The position numbers and the translations under genes were made by a program. From Deltaproteobacteria bacterium (lineage in GTDB: Bacteria; Desulfobacterota; Binatia; Binatales; Binataceae): 64,000 nt of DNA. The notes beneath the pieces were generated by a model. That model ran no database searches and had not been told where the DNA came from. It saw only the letters and a list, made by a program, of their open reading frames with translations. Shown here piece by piece: positions 48,961 to 58,020 of this stretch. Within the stretch, counting starts at the first letter, position 1, and every line of letters starts with the position of its first letter. The stretch covers positions 34,267 to 98,266 of the forward strand of contig JAJXZF010000036.1 of NCBI GenBank assembly GCA_021780225.1. The letters run 5' to 3'.

Positions 48961-49663
48961 GCGGCCGCGCGCGCGCGATGGCGCCGCCGGCGACCTTGAA
49001 CGGATCCTCGGCTACGTGTTTCGGGAGTCCGCGCTGCTGACGACCGCGCTGACCCATCCGAGCGCCGTGCCGCCCGCCGAACCCAATTACGAGCGGCTGG
49101 AATTTCTCGGCGACGCCGTGCTCGATCTGGCGATCGCGGACCTGCTGATGCGGCGGTTTCCGGGGGCGAAGGAGGGCGCGCTGTCGAAGGAGCGCGCGTC
49201 GATCGTCAACGGCCGCACGCTGGCGATCAAGGCGATGGAAATTGGTCTGGGCGCGCGGCTGCGCTTGGGCAAGGGCGAAGAGAAGAGCGGCGGGCGCGAC
49301 AAAACGTCGATTCTGGCCGCTTCATTCGAGGCGGTGATCGGCGCCATTTTCACCGACGGCGGGCTGGCGCCGGCGCAACGCGTGGTCGAGCGGTTGTTCG
49401 CAAGCGATATCGGCGGTCCCGCCGCAGAACGGGACTACAAGACCGAACTTCAGGAGATCGCCTACCGCCAGTTCCGTTCGCAGCCGGTTTACGAGCTGGT
49501 CGGAACCCAGGGGCCCGATCACGCCAAGCGTTTTACGACGCGGATCAGGATTGCTGGACGCGATTTGGGCCTGGGCGAGGGCGGCAGCAAAAAACAGAGC
49601 GAGCAGGCCGCGGCGCGCGCCGCGTTGGATCTGCTGACGCAGGAGCGGGTTGGAAACGGCTGA
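48902..49663 (+). CDS. rnc: Rnc, ribonuclease III
   Basis: Double-strand-specific endoribonuclease that matures rRNA and some mRNAs. RNase III domain (about 30-155) has the signature ERLEFLGDAVLDLAIADLL with metal-binding acids, LTHPSA, and SFEAVIGAIFTDGG. A double-stranded RNA-binding domain (about 178-248) starts DYKTELQEIAY and ends KKQSEQAAARAAL. The start is uncertain: TTG at 48902 lies 59 bases inside mtaB; a later TTG at 48920 would also keep the whole domain. Followed by era with a 14-base overlap, a common rnc-era pair. Confidence 0.92.
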   Translation: MRALKWLAGLFRSLKPRGSERPRARDGAAGDLERILGYVFRESALLTTALTHPSAVPPAEPNYERLEFLGDAVLDLAIADLLMRRFPGAKEGALSKERASIVNGRTLAIKAMEIGLGARLRLGKGEEKSGGRDKTSILAASFEAVIGAIFTDGGLAPAQRVVERLFASDIGGPAAERDYKTELQEIAYRQFRSQPVYELVGTQGPDHAKRFTTRIRIAGRDLGLGEGGSKKQSEQAAARAALDLLTQERVGNG

Positions 49664-50546
49664 AAATTATCGCGCTGGTTTCGTGACGCTGGCGGGCCGG
49701 ACCAACGTCGGCAAATCGACGCTGCTCAACCGCCTCGTCGGGCACAAAGTCGCCGCGGTCACGCCGCGGCCGCAAACGACGCGGCGGCGGGTCGTGGGAA
49801 TCCGCACCGATGAGCGCGCGCAGATGATTCTGATCGACACGCCCGGATTGCATCAACCGCGCGCCGCGATGAATCGCAGGATGATCGACACGGCGCGGCG
49901 CTGTCTGGCCGAAGGCGAAGTGATCGTCGCCGTGGTCGCCGCGAACGCGCCGCTCGGCGATGAAGATCGGGCGTTGCTCGAAAACGTCGCGGCGCTGGCG
50001 CGTCCGTCGGTCATCGCCGTGAACAAAATTGATTTGGCCGCGCGGGAACGCCTGATGCCGCTGGTCGCGAGCGTCCATGAATTGCTGCCCACGGCGGAAA
50101 TCGTTCCGGTAAGCGCACTCAAGGGCGAAAATCTTGACGAACTGGCGCGCGTGATTTCCTCGCTCTTGCCGCAAAGCCCGCCCCTGATGCCCGGTGACGA
50201 ATACACCGATCAGACCGAACGGATGCTGGCGGAGGAGATTATTCGCGAGAAGATTTTCCTCGCGATGCGCGAAGAGATTCCGTTTTCCACGGCCGTTCAG
50301 GTCGAAGATTTCGTCGAGGAAAGCGAACGCAACCTCGCGAAAATCCGCGCGCTGATTATCGTCGAGCGCGAATCGCATAAGGGGATGGCGATCGGCGCGG
50401 GTGGACGGCAACTGAAAGCGATCGGGACCGCCGCGCGTCTGGAGCTCGAAGAAATGCTCGGCCGCCGGATTTTCCTTGAACTTCATGTAAAGGTTGAAAA
50501 AGGATGGACGGGCGATCCACGCAAGCTCAAGGAGCTGGGACTCTGA
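49650..50546 (+). CDS. era: Era, 30S-assembly GTPase
   Basis: GTPase that binds 16S rRNA and helps 30S maturation. The 298 residues have G1 GRTNVGKSTLL, G2 TTRRR, G3 IDTPGLHQP, G4 VNKIDL and G5 VSALKG in the first 170 residues, then the KH domain (about 200-290) with VERESHKGMAIGAGGRQLK and the final KVEKGWTGDPRKLKELG. The TTG start at 49650, after AGGAG, overlaps the end of rnc. The first G1 residue Asn to Thr change (GRTNVGK) is minor. Confidence 0.95.
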   Translation: METAENYRAGFVTLAGRTNVGKSTLLNRLVGHKVAAVTPRPQTTRRRVVGIRTDERAQMILIDTPGLHQPRAAMNRRMIDTARRCLAEGEVIVAVVAANAPLGDEDRALLENVAALARPSVIAVNKIDLAARERLMPLVASVHELLPTAEIVPVSALKGENLDELARVISSLLPQSPPLMPGDEYTDQTERMLAEEIIREKIFLAMREEIPFSTAVQVEDFVEESERNLAKIRALIIVERESHKGMAIGAGGRQLKAIGTAARLELEEMLGRRIFLELHVKVEKGWTGDPRKLKELGL

Positions 50547-50547
50547 G

Positions 50548-52002
50548 ATGACGCGCCCGATCAAATCGACCGAGCGCGCCTCGGAAATCGTCGCGCAGGC
50601 CGCCGCAGGCTTGCCTGTGGTGGTTTTGGTCGGCCGCGCCAACGTCGGCAAATCGACGCTGTTCAACCGGATCGTCGGCCGCCGCCGCGCAATCGTGAGT
50701 CCCGTCGCAGGCACCACGCGCGATCTCAATATCGGACGGACGACGCACGGCGAGCGCGAATTTTTGGTGGTCGATAGCGGCGGACTCGAACTCTACGCCG
50801 CGCCGGCGGCCACCGAGCGCGCCGTCGAAGAGGCGCTGCGCGCCGTCGCCGCGGCGGACGTGGTGGTGTTTGTCGTTGATGGTCGCGAGGGCGTTATCAG
50901 CGCGGACGCCGAAGCGCTCGCACTGGTGCGCGAAACCGGCCGGCCGACCCTGGTCGCGGTCAACAAGCTCGACCACCCCGGTCAAGCCGCCGCGGTTGCC
51001 GAGGCATACGCGCTGGGCGCCGCCGGCGTCGTGTCCGTTTCAGCCGCGCACGGCCTTGGCGTGGAAGATCTGCTCGAGGCGATCGTGGCCCGGCTGCCGC
51101 ATCGCGAGACCGCTCCGCAAGCGCGGCCGGATTTGCGAGTAGCTTTGATCGGACGGCCAAACGTCGGCAAGTCGTCGTTGCTGAACCGGCTCGCCGGATT
51201 TCAGCGCGCGATCGTGGACGACCGGCCGGGAACCACGCGCGATCCGGTTGACGTCCGGCTGAGCGCGGGCGGCCGCAACGTCCTGCTGATCGATACGGCG
51301 GGAATCCGCCGGCCAACCCGGATCGAAGAGAATCTGGAGCAATTTTCCGTCGGCCGCGCGATCGAGACGATCCGCCGCGCCGAAGTGCTGATGCTGGTGA
51401 TCGATGCGTCCGAAGGGGTGACGGACCAGGACGCCCGGCTGGCGCGGCTGGTCGAAAACAACGACCGCGCGATGGTGATCGTGTGCAACAAGTGGGACGC
51501 CGCCGCCCGCGCCGGCCAGCGCGTGCCGGTTTTCGTGCGCGACGCCTATGATCGCCATCCGTTTCTGGAGTTCGCGCCGATCCTGTTCACGAGCGCGATT
51601 ACCGGCGACGGCGTCGATCGAATCATTCCGGCGGCCGCGCGCGCCGGCGACGCCTGGCATGCGGCGTTTCAAACCGCGCATCTCAACCGCGTATTGGCGG
51701 AGGTGACGGCGGCCACCGACCCGCCGCTGATCGGACGGCGGCGGTTGCGGCTGATGTACGTGACGCAAACCGGCGCCGCGCCGCCGCGCTTCACCTTCTT
51801 CGCCAACCTCGAACGCGATATTCCGGTGCATTACGTCAGGTTTCTGGAAAATCGGTTCCGCGAGGCGCTTGGTCTGGAAAATGTGGGCACGCCGATGCGC
51901 CTCGAATTCCGGCGGACCGGCCGATCCTGGGCCGAATCGCGCGAGCGCGGCGAGAAAACGCCGAGCGTGGCGCGTCCGCGTCCTTCGCGAAAGCGCCAAT
52001 AG
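50548..52002 (+). CDS. der: Der (EngA), ribosome-assembly GTPase
   Basis: Double GTPase needed for 50S assembly. In 484 residues the first G domain has VGRANVGKSTLFNRI and VNKLDH, and the second has GRPNVGKSSLLNRL and CNKWDA. GTTRD is present in both. A KH-like C-terminal domain (about 375-450, from RRRLRLMYVTQTGAAPPRFTFF) follows, and a basic tail. ATG at 50548 is one base after the era stop, with AAGGAG upstream. The stop codon TAG at 52000-52002 abuts a repeat element. Confidence 0.96.
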   Translation: MTRPIKSTERASEIVAQAAAGLPVVVLVGRANVGKSTLFNRIVGRRRAIVSPVAGTTRDLNIGRTTHGEREFLVVDSGGLELYAAPAATERAVEEALRAVAAADVVVFVVDGREGVISADAEALALVRETGRPTLVAVNKLDHPGQAAAVAEAYALGAAGVVSVSAAHGLGVEDLLEAIVARLPHRETAPQARPDLRVALIGRPNVGKSSLLNRLAGFQRAIVDDRPGTTRDPVDVRLSAGGRNVLLIDTAGIRRPTRIEENLEQFSVGRAIETIRRAEVLMLVIDASEGVTDQDARLARLVENNDRAMVIVCNKWDAAARAGQRVPVFVRDAYDRHPFLEFAPILFTSAITGDGVDRIIPAAARAGDAWHAAFQTAHLNRVLAEVTAATDPPLIGRRRLRLMYVTQTGAAPPRFTFFANLERDIPVHYVRFLENRFREALGLENVGTPMRLEFRRTGRSWAESRERGEKTPSVARPRPSRKRQ

Positions 52003-52201
52003 TGTGCTGTCCCGCAAATAACTTCCACCTGATGCCTTGTCAGCTTGGCGCGCAGGCCGCCCGCCGCGGGGCGACAAGAGATGGATTGCCGGGTCTGCGC
52101 CCGGCGATGACGCACAGCGTTGGTCATGCCCGGACTTGATCCGGGCATCCGCGCGGAGCGCAAGATAGACGTAGAGCGCAAACTTATTCAGGGGACGCCA
52201 C
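52002..52201. repeat. 200-bp terminal-inverted-repeat element, copy B (inverted)
   Basis: Reverse-complement relative of the element at 4811-5008. The far end reads GGGGACGCCAC (about 52191-52201) and matches copy A exactly at GTGGCGTCCCCTGAATAAG on the opposite strand; the near end reads GTGTGCTGTCCC. Internal hairpins with GCCCGG and GCCGGG stems are conserved. It starts on the last base of the der stop codon. It adds no open reading frame. Confidence 0.85.
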
Positions 52202-52247
52202 AATAAGATTCACTGCCGTATCTGTTGAAACCGCCGCGGAGCGCCGC

Positions 52248-52276
52248 TTCGCCGGCCGGCGCCGGTCGGCTATATT
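52248..52276 (+). promoter_or_regulatory. Candidate promoter for guaA
   Basis: TTCGCC (52248-52253), 17 bases, TATATT (52271-52276), 22 bases before the GTG start. The -10 is good and the -35 is poor. Confidence 0.4.
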
Positions 52277-52297
52277 TTTAGATCAAGGCGAAGCCGC

Positions 52298-53830
52298 GTG
52301 ATTCTGATTCTCGATTTTGGCAGCCAGTACACCCAGTTAATCGCACGCCGCGTGCGGGAAGCGCGGGTTTACTGCGAAATCCATCCGTACAATCTTCCGC
52401 TCGAAAAAATCCGGGCGCTCAAGCCCAAGGGCATTATTTTTTCAGGCGGCCCGGCGAGCCTCTATGAATCGGGCGCGCCGGATATAGCGGACGAGGTGCT
52501 GGACGCGGGATGTCCGGTGCTGGGGATTTGCTACGGAATGTACGTCATCGCGCAACATCTGGGCGCCCACAGCGCGGGCGCGCAGGCGCGCGAATACGGA
52601 CCGGCGCTTCTGAAAATCGACGAAGACGATCCTTTGTTCGCCGGTCTCGATGCCCGCGAGCAGCGGGTCTGGATGTCGCACGGCGATCGGGTCGAGCGGA
52701 TTCCGGCGGAGCTGGAGCCGATCGCGCATACCGACAATTCTCCCTACGCCGCCGTGCGATCGCGGGACGGCCGCCTGCGCGGAATTCAATTTCATCCCGA
52801 GGTGGTCCATACCCCCAACGGCGCCAGGATGATTCGCAATTTCGTGCTCGGCGTATGCGGCGAGCGCGGCGATTGGACGATGGCCGGGTTCGTGGAAACC
52901 AAGCTCGCGGAAATCCGCGCGCGCGTGGGCGAGCATGATCGGGTGCTGATGGCGCTTTCGGGCGGAGTGGATTCTTCCGTCGCCGCCGCGCTGATCCATC
53001 GCGCGATCGGCGACCGCTTGCGATGCGTGTTCGTCGATACCGGACTGCTGCGCGCCGGCGAACGGGAGCGGATGGAGCGCACGTTCGCCGGCCAGCTTGG
53101 CATACCGCTGAGAATTTCCGACGCGTCGGAACTGTTTATCGAACGGCTGGCGGGAGTGCTCGATCCCGAACAAAAGCGCCGGATCATCGGCCATACTTTT
53201 ATCGACGTGTTCGAGCGCGAAGCCGCCGCGATCGGAGGAGCGCGTTTCCTCGGCCAGGGCACGCTCTATCCCGACGTGATCGAGTCGGTCTCGTTCAAAG
53301 GACCGTCGGTCACGATCAAAAGCCATCACAACGTCGGCGGCTTGCCCGAACGGATGCGGATGGAGTTGATCGAACCGCTGCGCGAACTGTTCAAGGATGA
53401 AGTGCGCGAGGCCGGGCGCGCGCTTGGCCTCGGTTCCGACGTGGTCGATCGCGAACCTTTCCCCGGTCCCGGTCTCGCCGTGCGAATCGTCGGCGAGGTC
53501 ACGAAGGAGCGGCTCGATTTGCTGCGCCGCGCCGACGCGATCGTGATCGAAGAGATCGCCGCGGCCGGCCTGGGACGCCGCCTCTGGCAGGCGTTCGGCG
53601 TCTTGTTGCCGTTGAAGACGGTCGGCGTGATGGGCGACGGGCGCAGTTACGAGAGCGTAATCGCAATCCGCGCGGTCGAGTCGCAGGACGGCATGACGGC
53701 GGATTGGGCGCGGATCGATCCCGATTTCCTGGCGCGCCTTTCCAGCCGGATCACCAACGAAACGCGCGGCGTCAACCGGGTGGTGTACGACATCACGTCG
53801 AAGCCGCCCGCGACCATAGAATGGGAATGA
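52298..53830 (+). CDS. guaA: GuaA, GMP synthase (glutamine-hydrolysing)
   Basis: Converts XMP to GMP with glutamine and ATP. In 510 residues the N-terminal class I amidotransferase has the cysteine in [14 protein letters not shown], histidine and glutamate in FHPEVVHTP. The ATP pyrophosphatase domain has [14 protein letters not shown] (about 225-238) and the C-terminal dimerisation domain ends [16 protein letters not shown], the canonical end. GTG start at 52298 gives [18 protein letters not shown]. gltX follows by four bases. Confidence 0.97.
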   Translation: MILILDFGSQYTQLIARRVREARVYCEIHPYNLPLEKIRALKPKGIIFSGGPASLYESGAPDIADEVLDAGCPVLGICYGMYVIAQHLGAHSAGAQAREYGPALLKIDEDDPLFAGLDAREQRVWMSHGDRVERIPAELEPIAHTDNSPYAAVRSRDGRLRGIQFHPEVVHTPNGARMIRNFVLGVCGERGDWTMAGFVETKLAEIRARVGEHDRVLMALSGGVDSSVAAALIHRAIGDRLRCVFVDTGLLRAGERERMERTFAGQLGIPLRISDASELFIERLAGVLDPEQKRRIIGHTFIDVFEREAAAIGGARFLGQGTLYPDVIESVSFKGPSVTIKSHHNVGGLPERMRMELIEPLRELFKDEVREAGRALGLGSDVVDREPFPGPGLAVRIVGEVTKERLDLLRRADAIVIEEIAAAGLGRRLWQAFGVLLPLKTVGVMGDGRSYESVIAIRAVESQDGMTADWARIDPDFLARLSSRITNETRGVNRVVYDITSKPPATIEWE

Positions 53831-53834
53831 CATT

Positions 53835-55298
53835 GTGACCGTTCGTACGCGTTACGCGCCGAGTCCGACCGGCGCGCTGCATATTGGCAACGTCCGCTCG
53901 GGACTGTTCGCCTATCTCTTCGCGCGTCATAACCGCGGCGCTTTCGTCCTGCGGATCGACGACACCGATCGCGAGCGTTCGACCGGGGAATCGCTCGCGG
54001 AGATTCTGGAGAGCCTCCGCTGGCTCGGCGTCGATTGGGACGAAGGGCCGCCCGATCGGCGCTATTTCCAATCCAACCGCTTCGACCGCTATCGCGAAGG
54101 CGCGCTCCAGTTGCTGCGGGAGGGAAAAGCGTATCCATGCTACTGCACGGCCGCCGATCTCGACGCGATGCGCAAGCAGGCCGAGCGGGAGCATCGCAAG
54201 CCCGGCTACGACGGCCGCTGCCGCGAGCGCACGCCGGCGGCGGAGTTGGCGAAAATCGACCTGCCCGACAAGCGCGCCGGCCGCGATTACACGATTCGCT
54301 TCCGTTCCCCGCGCGAGGGCGCGACGGTGGTTGACGATCTGATCAAAGGGCGCGCGGTTTTTGAAAACCGCGAACTCGACGATCTGATTATTTTCCGTTC
54401 CGACGGCGTGCCGACTTACAATTTCGCCACCGTGCTCGACGACGCCGACTTCGGCATGACGCATATCGTGCGCGGCGACGACCATCTGCCGAATACGCCC
54501 CGCCAGATGCAGATTTTTTACGCGCTGGGATTGCAGCCGCCCGCGTATGCGCATCTGCCGATGGTGATGGGGCCGGACGGGCAGAAGCTGTCCAAGCGCC
54601 ATGGGGCCACTTCGGTGTTCGCCTATCGCGACCTGGGTTATTTCCCCGAGGCGCTGCTCAATTATCTGGTGCGGCTGGGATGGTCGCACGGCGACCAGGA
54701 GATTTTTTCGCGTGCGGAGATGATCGAGTTTTTCGAGTTCGCCGAATGCGGAAAATCCGCCGGCATCTTCAACGCCGAAAAGCTGCTCTGGCTCAATTTC
54801 CATTACATGAAGACCCTGCCGCTCGAGCGTCTGGTCAACGATGCGAAACCGTTTATCGCGCGGCGCGGATGGACGGTTCCGGGCGACGACGCGTGGCTCG
54901 AAAAAATGATCGCGACGCTGCGCGAGCGCGCCAAGACGCTGGTCGAGCTGGTCGATTTCGCGGGCTTCTATCTCAACGACGAAATCGCGATCGATCCGAA
55001 AGCGGCGGCGAAGTTTTTCAAGCCGGAGATTGGTCCGGCGCTCGTGTCGCTGGCTGATGAACTCGGCGCGATCGCGGATTCGGAATTCGCGGAAACTTCG
55101 ATTCAGGCCGCATTCGCCACAACGCTCGACCGCTTCGGAATCAAGCTTGGACAGCTCGCTCAGCCGGTGCGGGTCGCGCTGACGGGCGGCACGGTCAGCC
55201 CCGGAATTTACGAAGTTATCGTCGTGCTCGGCCGCGACCGTACCGTCCGCCGCTTACGCGCCGCCGCGGGCGCCTGCACTGTCGCCGCCGCGCCGTGA
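53835..55298 (+). CDS. gltX: GltX, glutamyl-tRNA synthetase
   Basis: Class I aminoacyl-tRNA synthetase charging glutamate to its tRNA. The 487-residue protein starts MTVRTRYAPSPTGALHIGNV, with HIGN replacing HIGH. The KMSKS-like motif is KLSKRHG (about 253-259). LRIDDTDRERS and FATVLDDADFGMTHIVRGDDHLPNT match GluRS. The C-terminal alpha-helical anticodon-binding region follows, with VALTGGTVSPGIYEVI near the end. GTG start at 53835 is close to the guaA stop. Whether it also charges glutamine tRNA cannot be judged; no gatCAB genes are here. Confidence 0.96.
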   Translation: MTVRTRYAPSPTGALHIGNVRSGLFAYLFARHNRGAFVLRIDDTDRERSTGESLAEILESLRWLGVDWDEGPPDRRYFQSNRFDRYREGALQLLREGKAYPCYCTAADLDAMRKQAEREHRKPGYDGRCRERTPAAELAKIDLPDKRAGRDYTIRFRSPREGATVVDDLIKGRAVFENRELDDLIIFRSDGVPTYNFATVLDDADFGMTHIVRGDDHLPNTPRQMQIFYALGLQPPAYAHLPMVMGPDGQKLSKRHGATSVFAYRDLGYFPEALLNYLVRLGWSHGDQEIFSRAEMIEFFEFAECGKSAGIFNAEKLLWLNFHYMKTLPLERLVNDAKPFIARRGWTVPGDDAWLEKMIATLRERAKTLVELVDFAGFYLNDEIAIDPKAAAKFFKPEIGPALVSLADELGAIADSEFAETSIQAAFATTLDRFGIKLGQLAQPVRVALTGGTVSPGIYEVIVVLGRDRTVRRLRAAAGACTVAAAP

Positions 55299-55325
55299 TT
55301 CGCGCGTTCCGATTAGGCGGCCGGA

Positions 55326-56924
55326 TCAGTGGCCGCCGCCTCCGCCGCCTGACGCGCGCTTGAGCATCAGGAACGACGGAATGAAGATTGCTGCCAGGAT
55401 CGCGAGCCACCGGTAGATATCATTGTAGGCCAGCAGCGACGCTTGCGCCTGAATCGACTGATAGATCAGCCCGAGGCCCTGTTTCTGATTCGTCGCGAGT
55501 TCATGCGCGAAATTGAACACCGGCGCCCCCGGCATCCGCGGCGCCTGCTGGCTCATCCGCCATGCGTCGAAGACCGAGAAATGCTGCACCAGGTACGCCT
55601 GATGGGTCTGCTCGCGGCTGTTGAGCAGATTGGTGACGAGCGAGATGCCAATCGCCGAACCGGTGTTGCGCATCATGTTGTAGAGGCTGGCCGCGAAGCC
55701 CATCCGCTCTTTCTCGACGCATGAGAGCGTGGTCGCGGACAGCGTCGGGAAAATCAGTCCGCTGCCGGCGCCGGACAGGATGATCGGCCAGGCCAGCGAC
55801 CACATGTTCACCTGCAAGTCCCAGTGACCCATCATCCAGGTTGCGTAGGCGACCAGCGCGAAGCCGACGCCCACGAGGGGGCGCATATCGAGGCCGCGGC
55901 GCGATAGCTGCCCGACCATCAGCATCGTGATCAGCGTGCCAAGGCCGCGCGGCGCCACGGCCACGCCCGCCTTCCACGCGTTGTAGCCGAGCAGATTTTG
56001 CAGAAATAGCGGATTCAACAGATTGGTGCCGTAAAGAATCATGACCATCGCCATGATCGTGAGCACTGAGACATTGAAGACCGGAATCTTCATGATCGTC
56101 AGATCGAGCACCGGATCGGGAAAGCGCAGTTCGTGCCAGAACATCAGGCCGATCGCGGCGATCGAACCTGCGGTGAAGTAGCACACCCACGCGGAATGGA
56201 ACCAATCGGCGCGCTGGCCGCGATCGAGGACGATCTGCAGCAGTCCCAGCCCAAGCGTCAGATAGAGCATCCCCAGCCAATCGATTCGCCGATTGGCGTG
56301 ATTGCGTCCGCCGATGTACGCCGGGTCGTGGACGAACCAATAGACCATCATCGCCGCGAGCGAACCGATCGGCAGGTTGATGTAGAAATTCCAGCGCCAG
56401 TTCCAGTTATCGGTGATCCATCCGCCCAAGGTTGGTCCGAGCACCGGCGCGGCCATCAGGCCGACTCCCCACATCGCCATCGCGAGACCCTGCTCGGCGG
56501 GCGGGAAGGTCTCCATCAGGATCGCCTGCGACGACGGGATCATCGCGGCGCCGGCCGCTCCCTGCAGCAGCCGGAACACGACCATCTGATTCAAAGTCTG
56601 CGCGGCCCCGCATAATCCCGAGGCAAAGACGAAGACGATGACCGACGCCATGAAGTAGCGCTTGCGCCCGAAGCGGGCCGAGATCCATCCGGTGAGCGGA
56701 ATCATGATTCCGTTCGAAACCAGATAGCTGGTCAGGACCCAGGTGATTTCGTCGACGCTGGCGGAAAAACTGCCTTGCATGTGCGGCAGGGCGACGTTGA
56801 CGATCGAGGTGTCGAGCACTTCGAGCGTCGCGCCCAGCATCACGGCCAGCGCCACCAGCCATTTGTGCGTTTCGACGCGATGTTGCTCCGCTGGCGTACT
56901 GGTCAGTTTGGGAGCAGTCGCCAT
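55326..56924 (-). CDS. DHA2-family (EmrB/QacA) MFS drug efflux transporter
   Basis: Proton-driven exporter of 532 residues with 14 transmembrane segments, as in EmrB. Motif A-like loop GWISARFGRKRYFM (about 84), motif C region MAAPVLGPTLGGWITDNWNWRW (about 154-170) and NVALPHMQGSFSASVDEITWV (drug:H+ antiporter-2 motif D1 region) are present. There is no HlyD-type adaptor gene adjacent, which EmrB usually has. Ends in a glycine/histidine tail SGGGGGGH. Convergent with gltX. Substrates are not predictable. Confidence 0.9.
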   Translation of the reverse strand: MATAPKLTSTPAEQHRVETHKWLVALAVMLGATLEVLDTSIVNVALPHMQGSFSASVDEITWVLTSYLVSNGIMIPLTGWISARFGRKRYFMASVIVFVFASGLCGAAQTLNQMVVFRLLQGAAGAAMIPSSQAILMETFPPAEQGLAMAMWGVGLMAAPVLGPTLGGWITDNWNWRWNFYINLPIGSLAAMMVYWFVHDPAYIGGRNHANRRIDWLGMLYLTLGLGLLQIVLDRGQRADWFHSAWVCYFTAGSIAAIGLMFWHELRFPDPVLDLTIMKIPVFNVSVLTIMAMVMILYGTNLLNPLFLQNLLGYNAWKAGVAVAPRGLGTLITMLMVGQLSRRGLDMRPLVGVGFALVAYATWMMGHWDLQVNMWSLAWPIILSGAGSGLIFPTLSATTLSCVEKERMGFAASLYNMMRNTGSAIGISLVTNLLNSREQTHQAYLVQHFSVFDAWRMSQQAPRMPGAPVFNFAHELATNQKQGLGLIYQSIQAQASLLAYNDIYRWLAILAAIFIPSFLMLKRASGGGGGGH

Positions 56925-57163
56925 GTCAAATCCGCGCCGCCGTCGCTTTCACGAGAGTGTTCCTTGCGGTTTGCGCATAACCGGCGCTCCCGGTCACACC
57001 CAGACCGCAAACCTGTCCTTTCTAAAAAATCCCCGTTAAGGAGGTCTCCGATTCCAATTCCGGCTGGATATCGGGATTCTGATTTTAACCTAAGCCAAAT
57101 CCATGCCATTTATTTTCGGAATTATTAGACAAATTGGCATAACATATCCTAATTTGGCTCATC

Positions 57164-57454
57164 ATGCGGCTGGATTCAGAAAGCCATGTTTCGCAAATCG
57201 CGAAAATCGAATGCGCTGAATGCTTCGAATCCTTCATGCAGCGGCCGAATCGAAGCTTATACTTTTTCGACGACGTTTCCGAATGATCGAAGCTGGAGCT
57301 TGGCCTCAGACCGACCGCCTGGATCGGCGGGATGGTCACAAATGAGCGAATTTATCGAATGGTCGAGAACGGAAGCGCCTGATACGCCGAAGCGTCTCAA
57401 GCATTCAGCAAAATGTCGGAAGAGTCGGGCGCGGCGCGCGAAAAACGAAAGTGA
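57164..57454 (+). pseudogene. Small unknown gene interrupted by two in-frame TGA codons
   Basis: One frame from ATG 57164 reads MRLDSESHVSQIAKIECAEC... to TGA (57284-57286), resumes in the same frame with ELGLRPTAWIGGMVTNERIYRMVENG to a second TGA (57380-57382), then YAEASQAFSKMSEESG and a final basic KRK before TGA at 57452. All three parts look like coding sequence and contain no other stops. C to T at CGA arginine codons would produce both stops, so decay is the simplest reading; UGA recoding is possible but unsupported. Family unknown. A CxxC is in the first part. Confidence 0.4.
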
Positions 57455-57462
57455 GTTTAACC

Positions 57463-57684
57463 TCAGGCCGCGTGCATCCCGCGCGGAAGCTGACGCCAGC
57501 AGGGGCCGCAAAGCGCCCAGATCTCGTCGCCTTCCAGCATCACGAGCACGCCGGCAATCGCTTCCCCGACATTAAGACATCTCCGGCACACCAATTCAGC
57601 GCCCCGGGAGCGGGCGGCGGCCGAAAGCGCGGCGAGACTGGAGGCGTCCTCGATAGTTTCGATCTGGATCAGTTCGCTTTCCAT
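57463..57684 (-). CDS. Hypothetical small protein with two CxxC pairs
   Basis: A 73-residue protein with LVCRRCLNVGEAIAGV (about 32-47) and WALCGPCWRQLP (about 57-68). Two CxxC pairs about 27 residues apart suggest a zinc ribbon. The N-terminal part is acidic and helical (MESELIQIETIEDASSLAAL). It is convergent with the interrupted frame to its left (gap eight bases) and lies in a region with lower GC than neighbours. No clear ribosome site is seen. Function unknown. Confidence 0.5.
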   Translation of the reverse strand: MESELIQIETIEDASSLAALSAAARSRGAELVCRRCLNVGEAIAGVLVMLEGDEIWALCGPCWRQLPRGMHAA

Positions 57685-57780
57685 GCGCAGCCACCATGTC
57701 CGCTTGAACGGCCGTTCACCGTTGTTGCTTTCATCATGTATCTTTGAGCTTTAAGATTGTCAAGCGATGCAATTTCGTCT

Positions 57781-57837
57781 CCAAGTTATTTATTATGCTA
57801 ACTTGTGGTCAATCTTCTGCTAACTTGAGGTGGACAA
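57781..57837. repeat. TGCTAACTTG direct repeats in an AT-rich patch
   Basis: TGCTAACTTG at 57796-57805 and 57818-57827, 22 bases apart, with an inverted CAAGTTA at 57782-57788 and TGGACA just after. It resembles a multi-site end of a decayed mobile element or a regulator binding array. From 57838 to 58023 a plus-strand frame without stops (QQLAGEAVQSRLEKRVRLAI) looks like a gene remnant, running into the amidohydrolase 3' end. The 336-bp gap otherwise holds nothing I can name. Confidence 0.4.
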
Positions 57838-58020
57838 TAGTCGCCGCCCGCCGCTGATCGGGATGTTCGGAAGGTTGACCAGCAGTTAGCAGGCGAAGCC
57901 GTTCAATCGCGGCTCGAAAAACGGGTGCGGTTGGCGATCGCAGAAACGGAAACGCGGCGGCTCACGCTCCCGTTTCAAGCGGACAAATCAGCCGGCGAAA
58001 ATTTTCCGCGGCGCTACGAA

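Noticed and set aside
57164-57454. Selenoprotein explanation for the two TGA codons
   Set aside because: No hairpin was evident after either TGA, there is no redox-type context for the residues, and CGA to TGA decay explains both.
57186-57575. 129-codon plus-strand frame near 57.3 kb
   Set aside because: Serine/arginine-rich and out of phase with the more coding-like interrupted frame; it also overlaps the CxxC gene.
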